Assembly: GCF_008017835.1 (NCBI RefSeq)
Contig: NZ_VRLT01000026.1
Span: 156,218-220,217, forward strand
Length of the DNA stretch: 64,000 nucleotides
From: Mesonia sp. HuA40
GTDB lineage: Bacteria > Bacteroidota > Bacteroidia > Flavobacteriales > Flavobacteriaceae
Direction of reading: 5' to 3'
Shown here: positions 1 through 8,590 of the stretch, piece after piece
Position numbering within the stretch: the stretch's first letter is position 1
Layout of the letters: every line of letters begins with the position of its first letter
Position numbers and translations under genes: made by a program
The notes under the pieces: generated by a model
The model's database searches: none
Seen by the model: only the letters and a program-made list of their open reading frames with translations
Told to the model about the DNA's origin: nothing

Positions 1-1
1 A

Positions 2-667
2 ATGTTTGATACCATCTCTGATAATTACGATGGGCTCAATCGTGTTATCTCATTTGGTATTGATACTTCTTGGCGCAAAAAGGTAATTCAAATGGTTATG
101 AACACCCAGCCCAAAAATGCTTTAGATATAGCAACAGGAACGGGAGACTTGGCTATTAGTCTAGCAGAAGCTGGAGTACCAGATGTAATTGGACTAGATT
201 TATCTGAGGGTATGCTTAGCGTAGGACGCAAAAAAATAGAAAGTAAAGGCTTAGACAATAAAATTAAGATGACCCAAGGAGATTCTGAGGCTTTACCTTT
301 TAAAGAAGATACTTTTGATGCTATTACCGTGGCTTTTGGCGTTAGAAATTTTGAAAACCTAGAAAAAGGATTAGCCGAAATTTTCCGCGTGCTAAAACCC
401 GGAGGCATTTTTATTGTTTTAGAAACATCTGTACCTACCAAAGCTCCTTTTAAACAAGGATATAAATTTTACACTAAATATATGTTGCCTGGTATTGGAA
501 AACTATTCTCAAAAGACAAGGTGGCTTACAAATATTTAAGCGATAGTGCCGCGGTTTTCCCTTTTGGTGAAAAATTCAACAATATTTTAAAGAAAATTGG
601 GTTTAATAAAGTGAATCATCATCCGCAAACTATGGGTGTAGCAACAATTTATTCTGCTTCAAAGTAA
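2..667 (+). CDS. ubiE: Demethylmenaquinone/ubiquinone C-methyltransferase, 5' end cut by window
   Basis: SAM-dependent C-methyltransferase of the UbiE/MenG family, which makes the last carbon methylation of menaquinone, the main respiratory quinone of this phylum. Seen: the family signature FDTISDNYDGLNR at visible residues 2-14, the SAM-binding motif LDIATGTGDL at 41-50, the acidic ribose-binding segment GLDLSEGM, AFGVRNFEN, and the late motif RVLKPGG. Family members normally carry some 12-20 residues before the FDTIS segment, so the first visible ATG is probably internal and the true start lies before base 1. The stop lies 4 bp before porT, so the two are probably co-transcribed. Confidence 0.93.
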   Translation: MFDTISDNYDGLNRVISFGIDTSWRKKVIQMVMNTQPKNALDIATGTGDLAISLAEAGVPDVIGLDLSEGMLSVGRKKIESKGLDNKIKMTQGDSEALPFKEDTFDAITVAFGVRNFENLEKGLAEIFRVLKPGGIFIVLETSVPTKAPFKQGYKFYTKYMLPGIGKLFSKDKVAYKYLSDSAAVFPFGEKFNNILKKIGFNKVNHHPQTMGVATIYSASK

Positions 668-671
668 TTTT

Positions 672-1364
672 ATGAGATATTTATTGATGTGTACGGTGGT
701 TTTTTTAAGCCTCACGAGCAGCTATGGACAAGGATTTTTTAACACCGAAAAGATTCGCAACAAAGATAATATGGACAAGCAGCGTTGGTCTTGGGGTTAT
801 TTTTTAGGCTTTAACTCTTACGGATTCGACTTGCAATACAATAAGCCCGCAACCGACATTGTGGTGAAAAACGATATCGGTTTTAATGTAGGGCTTTTGG
901 GAAATCTAAGAATCAATGATTATATTGATCTAAGGTTAGAGCCTGGAGTTGTCTTTGCCAATCGCACCTTTACTTATACCGAAATTCCCGAAGACAATTT
1001 TAGAGATATCAAATCTACTTACATCCATGTGCCTTTGTTGGTCAAGTTTTCAACCAAAAGACTCAACAACTTTAAACCCTTTGTAGTGGGTGGGGTTTCA
1101 CGCTCTATCAACCTATCTAGTAATGAAACTAATCCAGATGACAATAGAGCGGGCGAATTTAGAATGATTAATGATGCTAATTATTTTGAGCTAGGATTTG
1201 GCATTGATTTTTACCTGCCTTATTTCAAATTCACCCCCTCTATACGCGGTGTATTTGGCATGACCGATGAACTTAAGCGAGATAAAGACCCAAACAGTCC
1301 TTACACAGGGCAAATTGAATCTATGAAATCACGCGGCATCTTTATTAATTTTACTTTTCAATAA
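672..1364 (+). CDS. porT: PorT, type IX secretion outer-membrane protein
   Basis: Predicted eight-strand-type outer-membrane beta-barrel of 230 residues with a signal peptide ending near residue 19 (SSYGQ). The PorT family is required for type IX secretion and gliding in Bacteroidota. Alternating amphipathic strands fill the protein and it ends in a terminal aromatic strand (FINFTFQ). Its position directly after ubiE is a common arrangement in Flavobacteriaceae. The three T9SS sorting-domain proteins later in the window fit a working T9SS. The identification rests on length, barrel character and synteny; a generic porin-family barrel is the alternative. Confidence 0.78.
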   Translation: MRYLLMCTVVFLSLTSSYGQGFFNTEKIRNKDNMDKQRWSWGYFLGFNSYGFDLQYNKPATDIVVKNDIGFNVGLLGNLRINDYIDLRLEPGVVFANRTFTYTEIPEDNFRDIKSTYIHVPLLVKFSTKRLNNFKPFVVGGVSRSINLSSNETNPDDNRAGEFRMINDANYFELGFGIDFYLPYFKFTPSIRGVFGMTDELKRDKDPNSPYTGQIESMKSRGIFINFTFQ

Positions 1365-1477
1365 CTATGCTTCGGTTTTTGGTTATTGATTAACTCCAAA
1401 ACAATAAGGAGAACTTAAACAATTTCCCCTTAGCCGTAAAATTTTAACACGCAAAGTATTTAGATAACTAAATAAAC

Positions 1478-1493
1478 GCCATTTTCAAATGGC
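1478..1493 (-). terminator. Short hairpin after the SpoU methyltransferase gene
   Basis: GCCATTT and AAATGGC form a 7-bp stem with a 2-base loop, 10 bp beyond the minus-strand stop. No clear T-run follows, so termination is uncertain. Confidence 0.3.
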
Positions 1494-1502
1494 ACTAATC
1501 TA

Positions 1503-2228
1503 TTAACCTCTTCTCCATTCACTTAATAAAATTGCTGTGGCAGTAGCTACATTTAAACTTTCGGTAGACTGGTTTTCGCCAAATTGTGGAATACTTATTT
1601 TTTGACTTGCTAAACTTGCGATGGAGGAAGAAATGCCGTTAGCTTCGTTGCCTAATATTAAAATTCCGCTTGACGGTAATTGGGTTTTATATACATTTTC
1701 ACCATCCATAAAAGTTCCTAGTAGGGGTAAATCGGTGTTTTTTAAAGTTTCGTATAAATCCGCATAAGCGATGTGTACTCTAGCAAGAGACCCCATAGTT
1801 GCTTGCACTACTTTTTCATTATAACAATCTACAGTATCATTAGAACACAGAATTTGCTTCACACCAAACCAGTCACAAAGTCTTATAATTGTACCTAAAT
1901 TGCCTGGGTCGCGCACTCCGTCTAAGGCTACCGCAAAATCAACCGTTTTCATAGTATCATTTTTTTCGGGTATTTTAAAAAGCGCTAATGCGACTTGCGG
2001 GGTGGCCAGCTTGCTAATCTTTTTCAAATCGGCTTCGGTGATAAGTTGTAATTTCTCTGTTGGAACATAAAATACATCTGTAGTGCTATATAACAACTCC
2101 AATTCATAATTTGAGTTTAAAAGCTCTTTTATAACTTTAATTCCTTCGGCTACAAAAAGATTATATTTGTTCCTATATTTTTTTTGCGAAAGACTGTTTA
2201 TTAACTTTATTTGATTTTTGCTGAGCAT
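1503..2228 (-). CDS. TrmH/SpoU-family RNA 2'-O-methyltransferase
   Basis: SPOUT-class 2'-O-ribose methyltransferase of 241 residues. An N-terminal substrate-binding domain is followed by the knotted catalytic domain with its three motifs: DGVRDPGNLGTIIR near residue 102 (motif 1, catalytic Arg), ILGNEANGIS (motif 2) and SLNVATATAILL (motif 3). The target may be 23S rRNA or a tRNA; the sequence does not decide, so no symbol is given. It is divergent from tamL with only about 30 bp between the starts, and the tamL promoter reaches into its 5' end. Confidence 0.88.
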   Translation of the reverse strand: MLSKNQIKLINSLSQKKYRNKYNLFVAEGIKVIKELLNSNYELELLYSTTDVFYVPTEKLQLITEADLKKISKLATPQVALALFKIPEKNDTMKTVDFAVALDGVRDPGNLGTIIRLCDWFGVKQILCSNDTVDCYNEKVVQATMGSLARVHIAYADLYETLKNTDLPLLGTFMDGENVYKTQLPSSGILILGNEANGISSSIASLASQKISIPQFGENQSTESLNVATATAILLSEWRRG

Positions 2229-2245
2229 AAATTGATGTATTTTTG
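2217..2245 (+). promoter_or_regulatory. Promoter of tamL
   Basis: TTTG at 2217-2220, a 17-bp spacer, and the -7 box TATTTTTG at 2238-2245, matching the Bacteroidota consensus. The predicted start of transcription near 2252 leaves a leader of only about 8 nt before the tamL ATG at 2260. Confidence 0.6.
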
Positions 2246-2259
2246 AACCTAATTTTTAG

Positions 2260-4830
2260 ATGATTTTGAGAGCCGTTACCGCAAAAATAATATTATTCTG
2301 CTTAGTCTTAAATTTTGTAAGCTGTAATCCTACAAAAAGAGTTAAAGAGGATGAGCGACTACTCACAGAAAATACTATTCTTGTAAACAACGAAAAGTCA
2401 AAAGACAATGAGCTATACAACCAGCTTTACCAAAAACCCAATAGCAAATTGCCGGTTTTGGGTATTCCGCTTAAGCTGCACATTTATAACCTAGCAAAAC
2501 CAAACCCCGATTCGAGTTATACCGCTTGGTTAAACAGAAAGCCAAACCGCAAAAAACGACTCGCTTCGATTTATTCACAAAAACAAGTTGACCGCATTAA
2601 AAGAGGCTATTTATCTTTTCATAATACTTTAAAAGAATCGGGAGAACCTCCCAGTGTTTATGATGAAAACAAAAGTGTAAAAAGCAAAAATCGGTTAGAA
2701 GCTTATTTCTGGAACCGTGGTTGGTTTAATGCTGAAGCGGATTTTAAATCGGTAAACCATAAAAAAGACAGAACGCGTGTTAAATATTGGGTAACCACCA
2801 ATAAAGCTTATGTTCTTGACAGTATACAAAAGCAAATAAAGTCGCCGGTGGCAGATAGTTTGTATATGCTAAGCAAAAAAGAAAGTATTTTAAAAGCAGG
2901 ACAACAGTTTAACACCGATAATTTTGAGGCAGAACGCGATAGAATCACTTTCTTCTTCAGAAATCGAGGCTTGTACCACTTTGAAAAAGAATTCATCAGT
3001 TTTGAAGCCGACACTTTAGATACCAACCATAAGGTAAAAACCGATATTATAATTTCTAACCGAGAAGTTACGCGCGAAGACAGCACCAAAACGGTACCTT
3101 ATAAAATTCACCGCATTAGTCAGGTTAACATATTTCCCGATTATTCTTTTAAATCTGGCAATTTTGCACAAGACTCGGCACAATACAAAGGCTATACTAT
3201 TTACTCTTTTGGCAAGTTAAAATACAAGCCAAAAACTTTAGCCAATGCGGTTTTCATAAGGAAAGGAGATGTTTACAAAGACCTCGACCGCTCTTTAACC
3301 TACAGAAGGTTAAATGAGTTGGGGCAATTTAGATACCCCGACATCAAGTATCAACCCGACCCAAGAGACAGCACCGGCACGCAACTTATTGCCAATGTTT
3401 TTTTAACCCCAAGACCTAAACTAGGAGTAGATTTTAACGTAGATGCCTCACGCAGTAACATTCAAGATTTTGGTATTGGTTTTGGTGGCTCCTTACTGAT
3501 TAGAAATGTATTTGGTGGCGCAGAAAATCTAGAAATTGCAGCAAGAGGTAGTGTGGGTTCTTCAAAAGAAGCGGCTGATGCCAATGATCGATTTTTTAAT
3601 ATTTCAGAAATTGGTAGCGATGCCAGCCTCACTTTTCCTAGTATTGCGTTTCCTTTAAATACCGAAAAAATAATTCCGAAAAAAATGTCACCGTTCACCA
3701 CCTTACGCGTTGGGTTAAGCACACAAAAAAATATAGGACTAGACAAACAAAACGTTACAGGAAGTTTTTTCTACCGTTGGTATCCCAATGAAACGCTGAG
3801 CCATAAGCTTAGTTTAATCGATTTACAATATGTTAAAAATTTAAACACCAGTAATTACTTTAACGTATACACCAACTCTTTCTCTCGGCTTAATGAAATT
3901 GCCCAAGACAATATTTCGCAAATCAATCCCGCTTATTTCAATAACAATTCATCTGGTTCTGGCTTACCCAATCTTATTATACCCGAAGGTGCTAATGGGT
4001 TTATTCGCGACCTAAGAAACAATCAAATTAATTTAACACGCGAACAAGAACAAATAGCCCGTGATATTATTGAAAGAAGGCAAAGATTAACCGAGGACAA
4101 CTTGATTTTGGCCACCAATTTCTCGTACAATAAAAACACAAGAGAGGGTATTTACGATTGGGACTTTAGTCAGTTTCGCTTTAAACTAGAGACCGCAGGA
4201 AATTCGCTTGCATTACTAGGAAAAATGCTCAATTTAAAAAAAGACAGTCAGGGTAACTATGATTTATTTGGCGTACAATTTTCGCAATATATAAAACTAG
4301 AAACAGATTTTATCAAGCATTGGGATCTAGGCAAAGACAATATTATTGCGGCACGCATTATGGGTGGTATTGCCTTACCCTATGGCAACGCCAGCAGTAT
4401 ACCTTTTGCAAGAAGTTTTTTTGCGGGAGGAACCAATGATAACCGCGGTTGGCAAGCCTACAGTTTAGGACCGGGTAGCTCTGGCGGAATTAACGAGTTT
4501 AATGAAGCCAATATGAAAATTGCTTTTAATTTAGAATACCGTTTTAATTTATTTGGCGATTTGCATAGTGCCGTTTTCACGGATATCGGTAATATTTGGA
4601 ATGTAGAAGATAATGTAAAAGATGAAGCTTCCCGCTTTACAAAGCTAAAAGACCTTACAGAACTCGCCGTGAGTACTGGGTTTGGTCTGCGGTATGATTT
4701 AGACTTTTTTGTCATCAGGCTTGACCTTGGTTTTAAAACCTACAATCCTGCCCAAACGAAACAAAAATGGTTTCAAGAATATAATTTTGCCAATGTGGTT
4801 TACAATGTTGGTATTAATTATCCTTTCTAA
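2260..4830 (+). CDS. tamL: TamL-like lipoprotein of the Omp85/BamA superfamily
   Basis: Large outer-membrane assembly protein of 856 residues. A lipoprotein signal peptide ends in FVSC (Cys22), so unlike BamA this protein is acylated, the hallmark of Bacteroidota TamL. Residues about 25-400 are periplasmic and POTRA-like. The C-terminal third is an Omp85 barrel with a glycine-rich segment, FFAGGTNDNRGW, corresponding to the conserved L6 motif, and a terminal beta strand ending in F. TamL works with an inner-membrane TamB partner in moving proteins or lipids to the outer membrane; tamB is not in this window. A dedicated promoter lies at 2217-2245. Confidence 0.85.
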   Translation: MILRAVTAKIILFCLVLNFVSCNPTKRVKEDERLLTENTILVNNEKSKDNELYNQLYQKPNSKLPVLGIPLKLHIYNLAKPNPDSSYTAWLNRKPNRKKRLASIYSQKQVDRIKRGYLSFHNTLKESGEPPSVYDENKSVKSKNRLEAYFWNRGWFNAEADFKSVNHKKDRTRVKYWVTTNKAYVLDSIQKQIKSPVADSLYMLSKKESILKAGQQFNTDNFEAERDRITFFFRNRGLYHFEKEFISFEADTLDTNHKVKTDIIISNREVTREDSTKTVPYKIHRISQVNIFPDYSFKSGNFAQDSAQYKGYTIYSFGKLKYKPKTLANAVFIRKGDVYKDLDRSLTYRRLNELGQFRYPDIKYQPDPRDSTGTQLIANVFLTPRPKLGVDFNVDASRSNIQDFGIGFGGSLLIRNVFGGAENLEIAARGSVGSSKEAADANDRFFNISEIGSDASLTFPSIAFPLNTEKIIPKKMSPFTTLRVGLSTQKNIGLDKQNVTGSFFYRWYPNETLSHKLSLIDLQYVKNLNTSNYFNVYTNSFSRLNEIAQDNISQINPAYFNNNSSGSGLPNLIIPEGANGFIRDLRNNQINLTREQEQIARDIIERRQRLTEDNLILATNFSYNKNTREGIYDWDFSQFRFKLETAGNSLALLGKMLNLKKDSQGNYDLFGVQFSQYIKLETDFIKHWDLGKDNIIAARIMGGIALPYGNASSIPFARSFFAGGTNDNRGWQAYSLGPGSSGGINEFNEANMKIAFNLEYRFNLFGDLHSAVFTDIGNIWNVEDNVKDEASRFTKLKDLTELAVSTGFGLRYDLDFFVIRLDLGFKTYNPAQTKQKWFQEYNFANVVYNVGINYPF

Positions 4831-4845
4831 GCCATTTTATTTTAT

Positions 4846-4853
4846 TAATTTTG
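4846..4853 (+). promoter_or_regulatory. -7 box before fbaA
   Basis: TAATTTTG 27 bp before the fbaA ATG, matching TAnnTTTG. The -33 element is weak. Confidence 0.4.
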
Positions 4854-4879
4854 TCTCTTAAATTTATAAGATCAACTAT

Positions 4880-5953
4880 ATGAGTCATCAAATTAAACCC
4901 GGAGTTGCTACAGGTAAAGAGGTGCAAGCTATATTTAACCACGCAAAGAAACATGCCTATGCCCTACCGGCCGTGAATGTTGTAGGGTCAAACACCCTAA
5001 ATACGGTTATGGAAACGGCTGCAGAGCTTAACGCGCCCGTTATCATACAGTTTTCAAATGGCGGAGCTTCTTTTAATGCAGGTAAAGGTCTTTCTAATGA
5101 AAACCAAAAAGCCGCAATTTTAGGAGGCGTAGCTGGTGCCAAACACGTTCACCAGTTGGCCGAAGCTTATGGCGCTACGGTTATCCTACATACCGATCAT
5201 TGTGCTAAAAAATTACTACCCTGGATAGACGGTTTGCTAGACGAGGGTGAAAAATTTTATAAAGAAACAGGCAAACCTCTTTATAGTTCTCATATGATTG
5301 ACCTGAGTGAAGAACCTCTTGAAGAAAACATTGCCATTTGCAAAGAATATTTGGCTCGCATGAGCAAGATGGGGATGACTTTAGAAATTGAGCTGGGTAT
5401 TACTGGTGGCGAAGAAGATGGCGTTGATAATACAGATGTAGATGTATCTAAATTATACACACAGCCCAAAGAAGTAGCCTATGCTTTTGAAGAGCTTAGT
5501 AAAGTAAGCGATCAATTTACCATTGCTGCCGCATTTGGAAATGTGCACGGAGTTTATAAACCCGGTAACGTAAAGCTCACCCCTACCATCTTAAAAGATT
5601 CTCAAGAGTACATCAGCAAACATTATAATGTGCCCAACAACCATATTGATTTTGTATTTCACGGAGGCAGTGGCTCTAGCCTAGCCGAAATAAGAGAAGC
5701 TATAGGTTATGGGGTAATTAAGATGAATATAGACACCGATTTGCAATATGCCTTTACGGAAGGAGTAAGAGATTACATGAAAAATAATGAAGCCTATGTA
5801 GCTTCGCAAATTGGAAATCCTGAAGGAGAAGATTTACCAAATAAAAAATATTACGACCCAAGAAAATGGTTAAGAGAAGGTGAAAGCACTTTTAAAACAA
5901 GATTAAAACAAGCTTTTGAAGACCTTAATAATATCAACACATTAAGCAAATAA
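4880..5953 (+). CDS. fbaA: Class II fructose-bisphosphate aldolase
   Basis: Zinc-dependent aldolase interconverting fructose-1,6-bisphosphate with dihydroxyacetone phosphate and glyceraldehyde-3-phosphate in glycolysis and gluconeogenesis. Length 357 residues matches the class IIA (E. coli FbaA) type. Seen: ILHTDHCAKK with the catalytic Asp and first zinc His, the HGVYKPGNVKL segment with a second metal His, FVFHGGSGSS with the third His and the phosphate-binding glycines, and the NIDTDLQYAF segment. Translation starts 27 bp after a -7 box. The gene is followed by accD after 27 bp and may be co-transcribed with it. Confidence 0.96.
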   Translation: MSHQIKPGVATGKEVQAIFNHAKKHAYALPAVNVVGSNTLNTVMETAAELNAPVIIQFSNGGASFNAGKGLSNENQKAAILGGVAGAKHVHQLAEAYGATVILHTDHCAKKLLPWIDGLLDEGEKFYKETGKPLYSSHMIDLSEEPLEENIAICKEYLARMSKMGMTLEIELGITGGEEDGVDNTDVDVSKLYTQPKEVAYAFEELSKVSDQFTIAAAFGNVHGVYKPGNVKLTPTILKDSQEYISKHYNVPNNHIDFVFHGGSGSSLAEIREAIGYGVIKMNIDTDLQYAFTEGVRDYMKNNEAYVASQIGNPEGEDLPNKKYYDPRKWLREGESTFKTRLKQAFEDLNNINTLSK

Positions 5954-5980
5954 AATTTGCCCAATTAATAAGTAAAAATT

Positions 5981-6838
5981 ATGGCTTGGTTTAAAAGAAC
6001 AAAAAAGGGAATACAAACCGCTACCGAAGATAAAAAAGATGTACCCAAAGGCTTGTGGTACAAATCTCCAACTGGTAAAATTGTAGATGCCGAAGAGTTG
6101 GCTAGAAATTTTTACGTAAGCCCAGAAGATGGTTACCACGTAAGAATAGGAAGTAAAGAGTATTTTGAGATATTATTTGATGACAATAAATTCAAAGAAT
6201 TAGACGCAAATCTTACTTCTAAAGATCCATTAAAATTTGAGGATAAGAAAAAATACCCCGACAGAATTCAGGAAGCCCAGAAAAAAACCGGACTAAAAGA
6301 TGCTATTCGAGTTGGAGTAGGTAAATCTAAAGGAAAAGATCTAGTAGTAGCTTGTATGGATTTTAGCTTTGTAGGCGGTTCTATGGGTAGCGTTGTAGGA
6401 GAAAAAATAGCTCGAGCAGCAAAATATTCTCTAGATAACAGAATCCCATTAATGATTATATCAAAATCTGGAGGTGCGCGTATGCAAGAAGCCGTACTAT
6501 CTTTAATGCAATTGGCAAAAACCTCTGTAATGATCGCTCAACTCGCAGAAGAAAAGATACCCTATATCTCTCTGTGTACAGACCCTACAACGGGTGGTAC
6601 TACTGCCTCTTATGCGATGCTTGGCGATATTAATATTTCTGAACCCGGAGCGCTTATTGGATTTGCTGGACCTAGAGTGGTGAAAGATACCACTGGAAAA
6701 GATCTGCCAGATGATTTTCAAACCGCAGAATTTTTAAAAGAACATGGTTTCTTAGATTTTATTACTCACCGTAGAGATTTAAAAGATAAAGTAAATTTAT
6801 ACTTAGATTTAATTCAGAACCACCAAGTTCGCGCATAA
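5981..6838 (+). CDS. accD: Acetyl-CoA carboxylase carboxyltransferase subunit beta
   Basis: Beta subunit of the carboxyltransferase that moves CO2 from biotin carboxyl carrier to acetyl-CoA, the first step of fatty acid synthesis. The crotonase-fold core is intact: [38 protein letters not shown] and [14 protein letters not shown]. The N-terminal segment before the core (residues 1-100) contains no cysteine, so the C4 zinc ribbon of E. coli AccD is absent although the surrounding segment ([10 protein letters not shown]) is still present. At 285 residues it is close to the normal length. A strong terminator follows directly. Confidence 0.95.
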   Translation: MAWFKRTKKGIQTATEDKKDVPKGLWYKSPTGKIVDAEELARNFYVSPEDGYHVRIGSKEYFEILFDDNKFKELDANLTSKDPLKFEDKKKYPDRIQEAQKKTGLKDAIRVGVGKSKGKDLVVACMDFSFVGGSMGSVVGEKIARAAKYSLDNRIPLMIISKSGGARMQEAVLSLMQLAKTSVMIAQLAEEKIPYISLCTDPTTGGTTASYAMLGDINISEPGALIGFAGPRVVKDTTGKDLPDDFQTAEFLKEHGFLDFITHRRDLKDKVNLYLDLIQNHQVRA

Positions 6839-6865
6839 AGAAGTTTAAAACACTTCAATCTATAA

Positions 6866-6900
6866 AAAACAGGCTGGCTTACAAGCTAGCTTGTTTTATT
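6866..6900 (+). terminator. Rho-independent terminator after accD
   Basis: A 14-bp stem with a few G-T pairs (6867-6880 with 6883-6896) and a T-rich tail, 28 bp after the accD stop. Confidence 0.8.
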
Positions 6901-7046
6901 TTGAATCTAAATCAAGCTGAAGCTGAGCTTAAAAAATAAATTAAGTCTGCCAAAATAGATTTTACATAATTTTAAATGCCTATAGATAAAGTAGGCAAAG
7001 AGTATTACGTGAATGATGAATCCAAAAAGGTTTGACAACTATTACA

Positions 7047-7406
7047 TTATTTTGTTCTAAGCTGCATTATTTCTTCCCTTAAAAAAGCAATTTCTTTGTC
7101 TTTATCTTCAATTATTTTTTCATAAAGCACTTTAGTTGTAAAAAAATCTTCCATTACCTCCAAATTGAGATCCTCTTTTTCATCAATTAGTGCAGCGGAT
7201 TTTTGAGGAGGTTCTACTAGCAATCTGTGCATACTAACTTCTAAAACCGCAGCAATAGCTTTTAGGCGCTGGGTTGAGATGTTGATTAATTCTTTTTCTA
7301 TTTTAGCATAATTACTTTGCGACATATGTAATTTAATGGCCATATATTCCTGAGAATAGCCTTTTATTTGTCTGAGTGCTCTAATGCATTTCCCAATACC
7401 AGTCAT
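7047..7406 (-). CDS. XRE-family helix-turn-helix transcriptional regulator
   Basis: Small regulator of 119 residues. Residues about 5-62 form a Cro/C1-type HTH (IRALRQIKGYSQEYMAIKL, then SQSNYAKIEKE, then a third helix), and the C-terminal 30 residues are a charged coiled coil (KIIEDKDKEIAFLREEI) likely to mediate dimerisation. This HTH plus coiled-coil form is common in Bacteroidota. It is divergent from the outer-membrane protein gene at 7502, and a perfect inverted repeat begins 8 bp before its start codon, so it probably represses itself. Its target genes cannot be deduced beyond that. Confidence 0.85.
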   Translation of the reverse strand: MTGIGKCIRALRQIKGYSQEYMAIKLHMSQSNYAKIEKELINISTQRLKAIAAVLEVSMHRLLVEPPQKSAALIDEKEDLNLEVMEDFFTTKVLYEKIIEDKDKEIAFLREEIMQLRTK

Positions 7407-7413
7407 TTTACAA

Positions 7414-7448
7414 CTATTTTAGTCTAAAATAGAATAATTTAGATTAAA
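7414..7448. promoter_or_regulatory. Two operator-like palindromes between the XRE gene and its divergent neighbour
   Basis: CTATTTTAG-T-CTAAAATAG (7414-7432) is a perfect 9-bp inverted repeat with a 1-bp centre. A related half-matching site, TTTAGATTAAA, lies at 7438-7448, 20 bp from TTTAGTCTAAA at 7418-7428. Site size, symmetry and position fit XRE dimer binding sites for autoregulation. Confidence 0.6.
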
Positions 7449-7501
7449 GTAAAAAGAATTTTAAGAATATCTTTACATCATTATTCAATTAAAATTTTAA
7501 G

Positions 7502-8113
7502 ATGAAAAAAGCATACTTATTGTTCCTATTAACGATTTTTGTCACTTTCTCTTATGCTCAAGAAAAATCTTCAAACGATAAAAAAACAATTACAGAAATT
7601 ATTTTTAATGAAGGTAATTTTTTAGAGGGAAACTATGAATACCTCAGTGTAAAAACAAGAAAAAACAATACCTTTAGTGGTTCAGGATTTCAGATTGCAT
7701 ACTCCAGAAAAGTATACAAAAGATTTCACTTAGGAGTATCTTGGGGTAAAATTTATGCCAAAACAGATGACAATTATGAGGATTTGTTTTGGCTAGATAG
7801 CGAAACCGAAATTAAGAAATGGGAAATAGGTGTTGCCTATTTAATTATTAATCAAAAGAGATTTAAAGTTTTTGGTGAAGTAAATTATTTAGGTATGTTT
7901 TATGACGGTTTGATAGAAAGTATAACAGATCTAGAAGGGAACGCTGATTATATAGTTACCGGCAAATCGTCAGATGAGACTTTTCAACTGCAGGTACAAG
8001 GAAATATTGCTTTGTATAAAGATTTGTTTCTTACGGCAAAAATAGGGTACGGGTTTGGTTATAACCAATACAAAAGTATTTCTTTAAAAACAGGCTTAGG
8101 GTATCAGTTTTAA
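7502..8113 (+). CDS. Putative outer-membrane beta-barrel protein
   Basis: 203 residues with a clear signal peptide (cleavage near TFSYAQ, residue 20), then alternating hydrophobic/aromatic strands and a final strand ending in GLGYQF, the usual form of a small outer-membrane barrel. I do not recognise a specific family. It is divergent from an XRE regulator with shared upstream palindromes, so it is a candidate target of that regulator (inference). A bidirectional terminator follows. Confidence 0.7.
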   Translation: MKKAYLLFLLTIFVTFSYAQEKSSNDKKTITEIIFNEGNFLEGNYEYLSVKTRKNNTFSGSGFQIAYSRKVYKRFHLGVSWGKIYAKTDDNYEDLFWLDSETEIKKWEIGVAYLIINQKRFKVFGEVNYLGMFYDGLIESITDLEGNADYIVTGKSSDETFQLQVQGNIALYKDLFLTAKIGYGFGYNQYKSISLKTGLGYQF

Positions 8114-8148
8114 GTCCAATCCTGGCAAAATAATTTATTAATCCTTTT

Positions 8149-8186
8149 AAAAAAGCCTCTAAGATTTAAATCTCAGAGGCTTTAAA
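8149..8186. terminator. Bidirectional terminator between convergent genes
   Basis: AAAGCCTCT (8152-8160) pairs with AGAGGCTTT (8175-8183), with a further AGATTTAAATCT dyad in the loop. A-run and T-run flank both sides, serving the barrel gene (+) and the HMA gene (-). Confidence 0.8.
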
Positions 8187-8204
8187 TTTTAAATAAAGTT
8201 GTAC

Positions 8205-8570
8205 TTATTGATCTTTTTCCTTTTTATGATCGTCTTTAACAGCCTCATCGCGGTATCGGCAACAAGCGTGTACGCTATTATACGCCTCGTCGCTCGCTTT
8301 TAAATCGTTTACATCATGACCCACGGCCAAAATATTTTGTTTCACCTCACCTAAATCTGCTTTCTTAGCATTATAAATCAGTTTTAACTCGTGGGTTTCA
8401 ACATTCCAAATGGCGCTTTTAACCCCCTTAGTTTTGATACTTGCCTTTTCAATACGTTCTTTACACATACCGCAAACGCCATCTACAACAAGGCTTGTTC
8501 TGGCGTTTTTACTTTGGGCAAAGGCCATACTTACGGCAAAAAATAAAAGTAAACTTACTATTTTTTTCAT
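8205..8570 (-). CDS. Secreted heavy-metal-associated (HMA) domain protein
   Basis: 121 residues: signal peptide (cleavage near AFAQ, residue 19), then an HMA-like fold with the metal-binding motif GVCGMC (CxxC at residues 33-36). A second cysteine pair, HACCRYRDE, lies near the end, followed by a basic, Lys-rich tail. CopZ-type HMA proteins are normally cytoplasmic; the signal peptide here points to the periplasm. It lies 20 bp downstream of a TonB-dependent receptor gene on the same strand, so the pair probably binds and takes up the same metal, perhaps copper (inference). Confidence 0.83.
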   Translation of the reverse strand: MKKIVSLLLFFAVSMAFAQSKNARTSLVVDGVCGMCKERIEKASIKTKGVKSAIWNVETHELKLIYNAKKADLGEVKQNILAVGHDVNDLKASDEAYNSVHACCRYRDEAVKDDHKKEKDQ

Positions 8571-8590
8571 TTTAATTTTAGTTTTAATTA

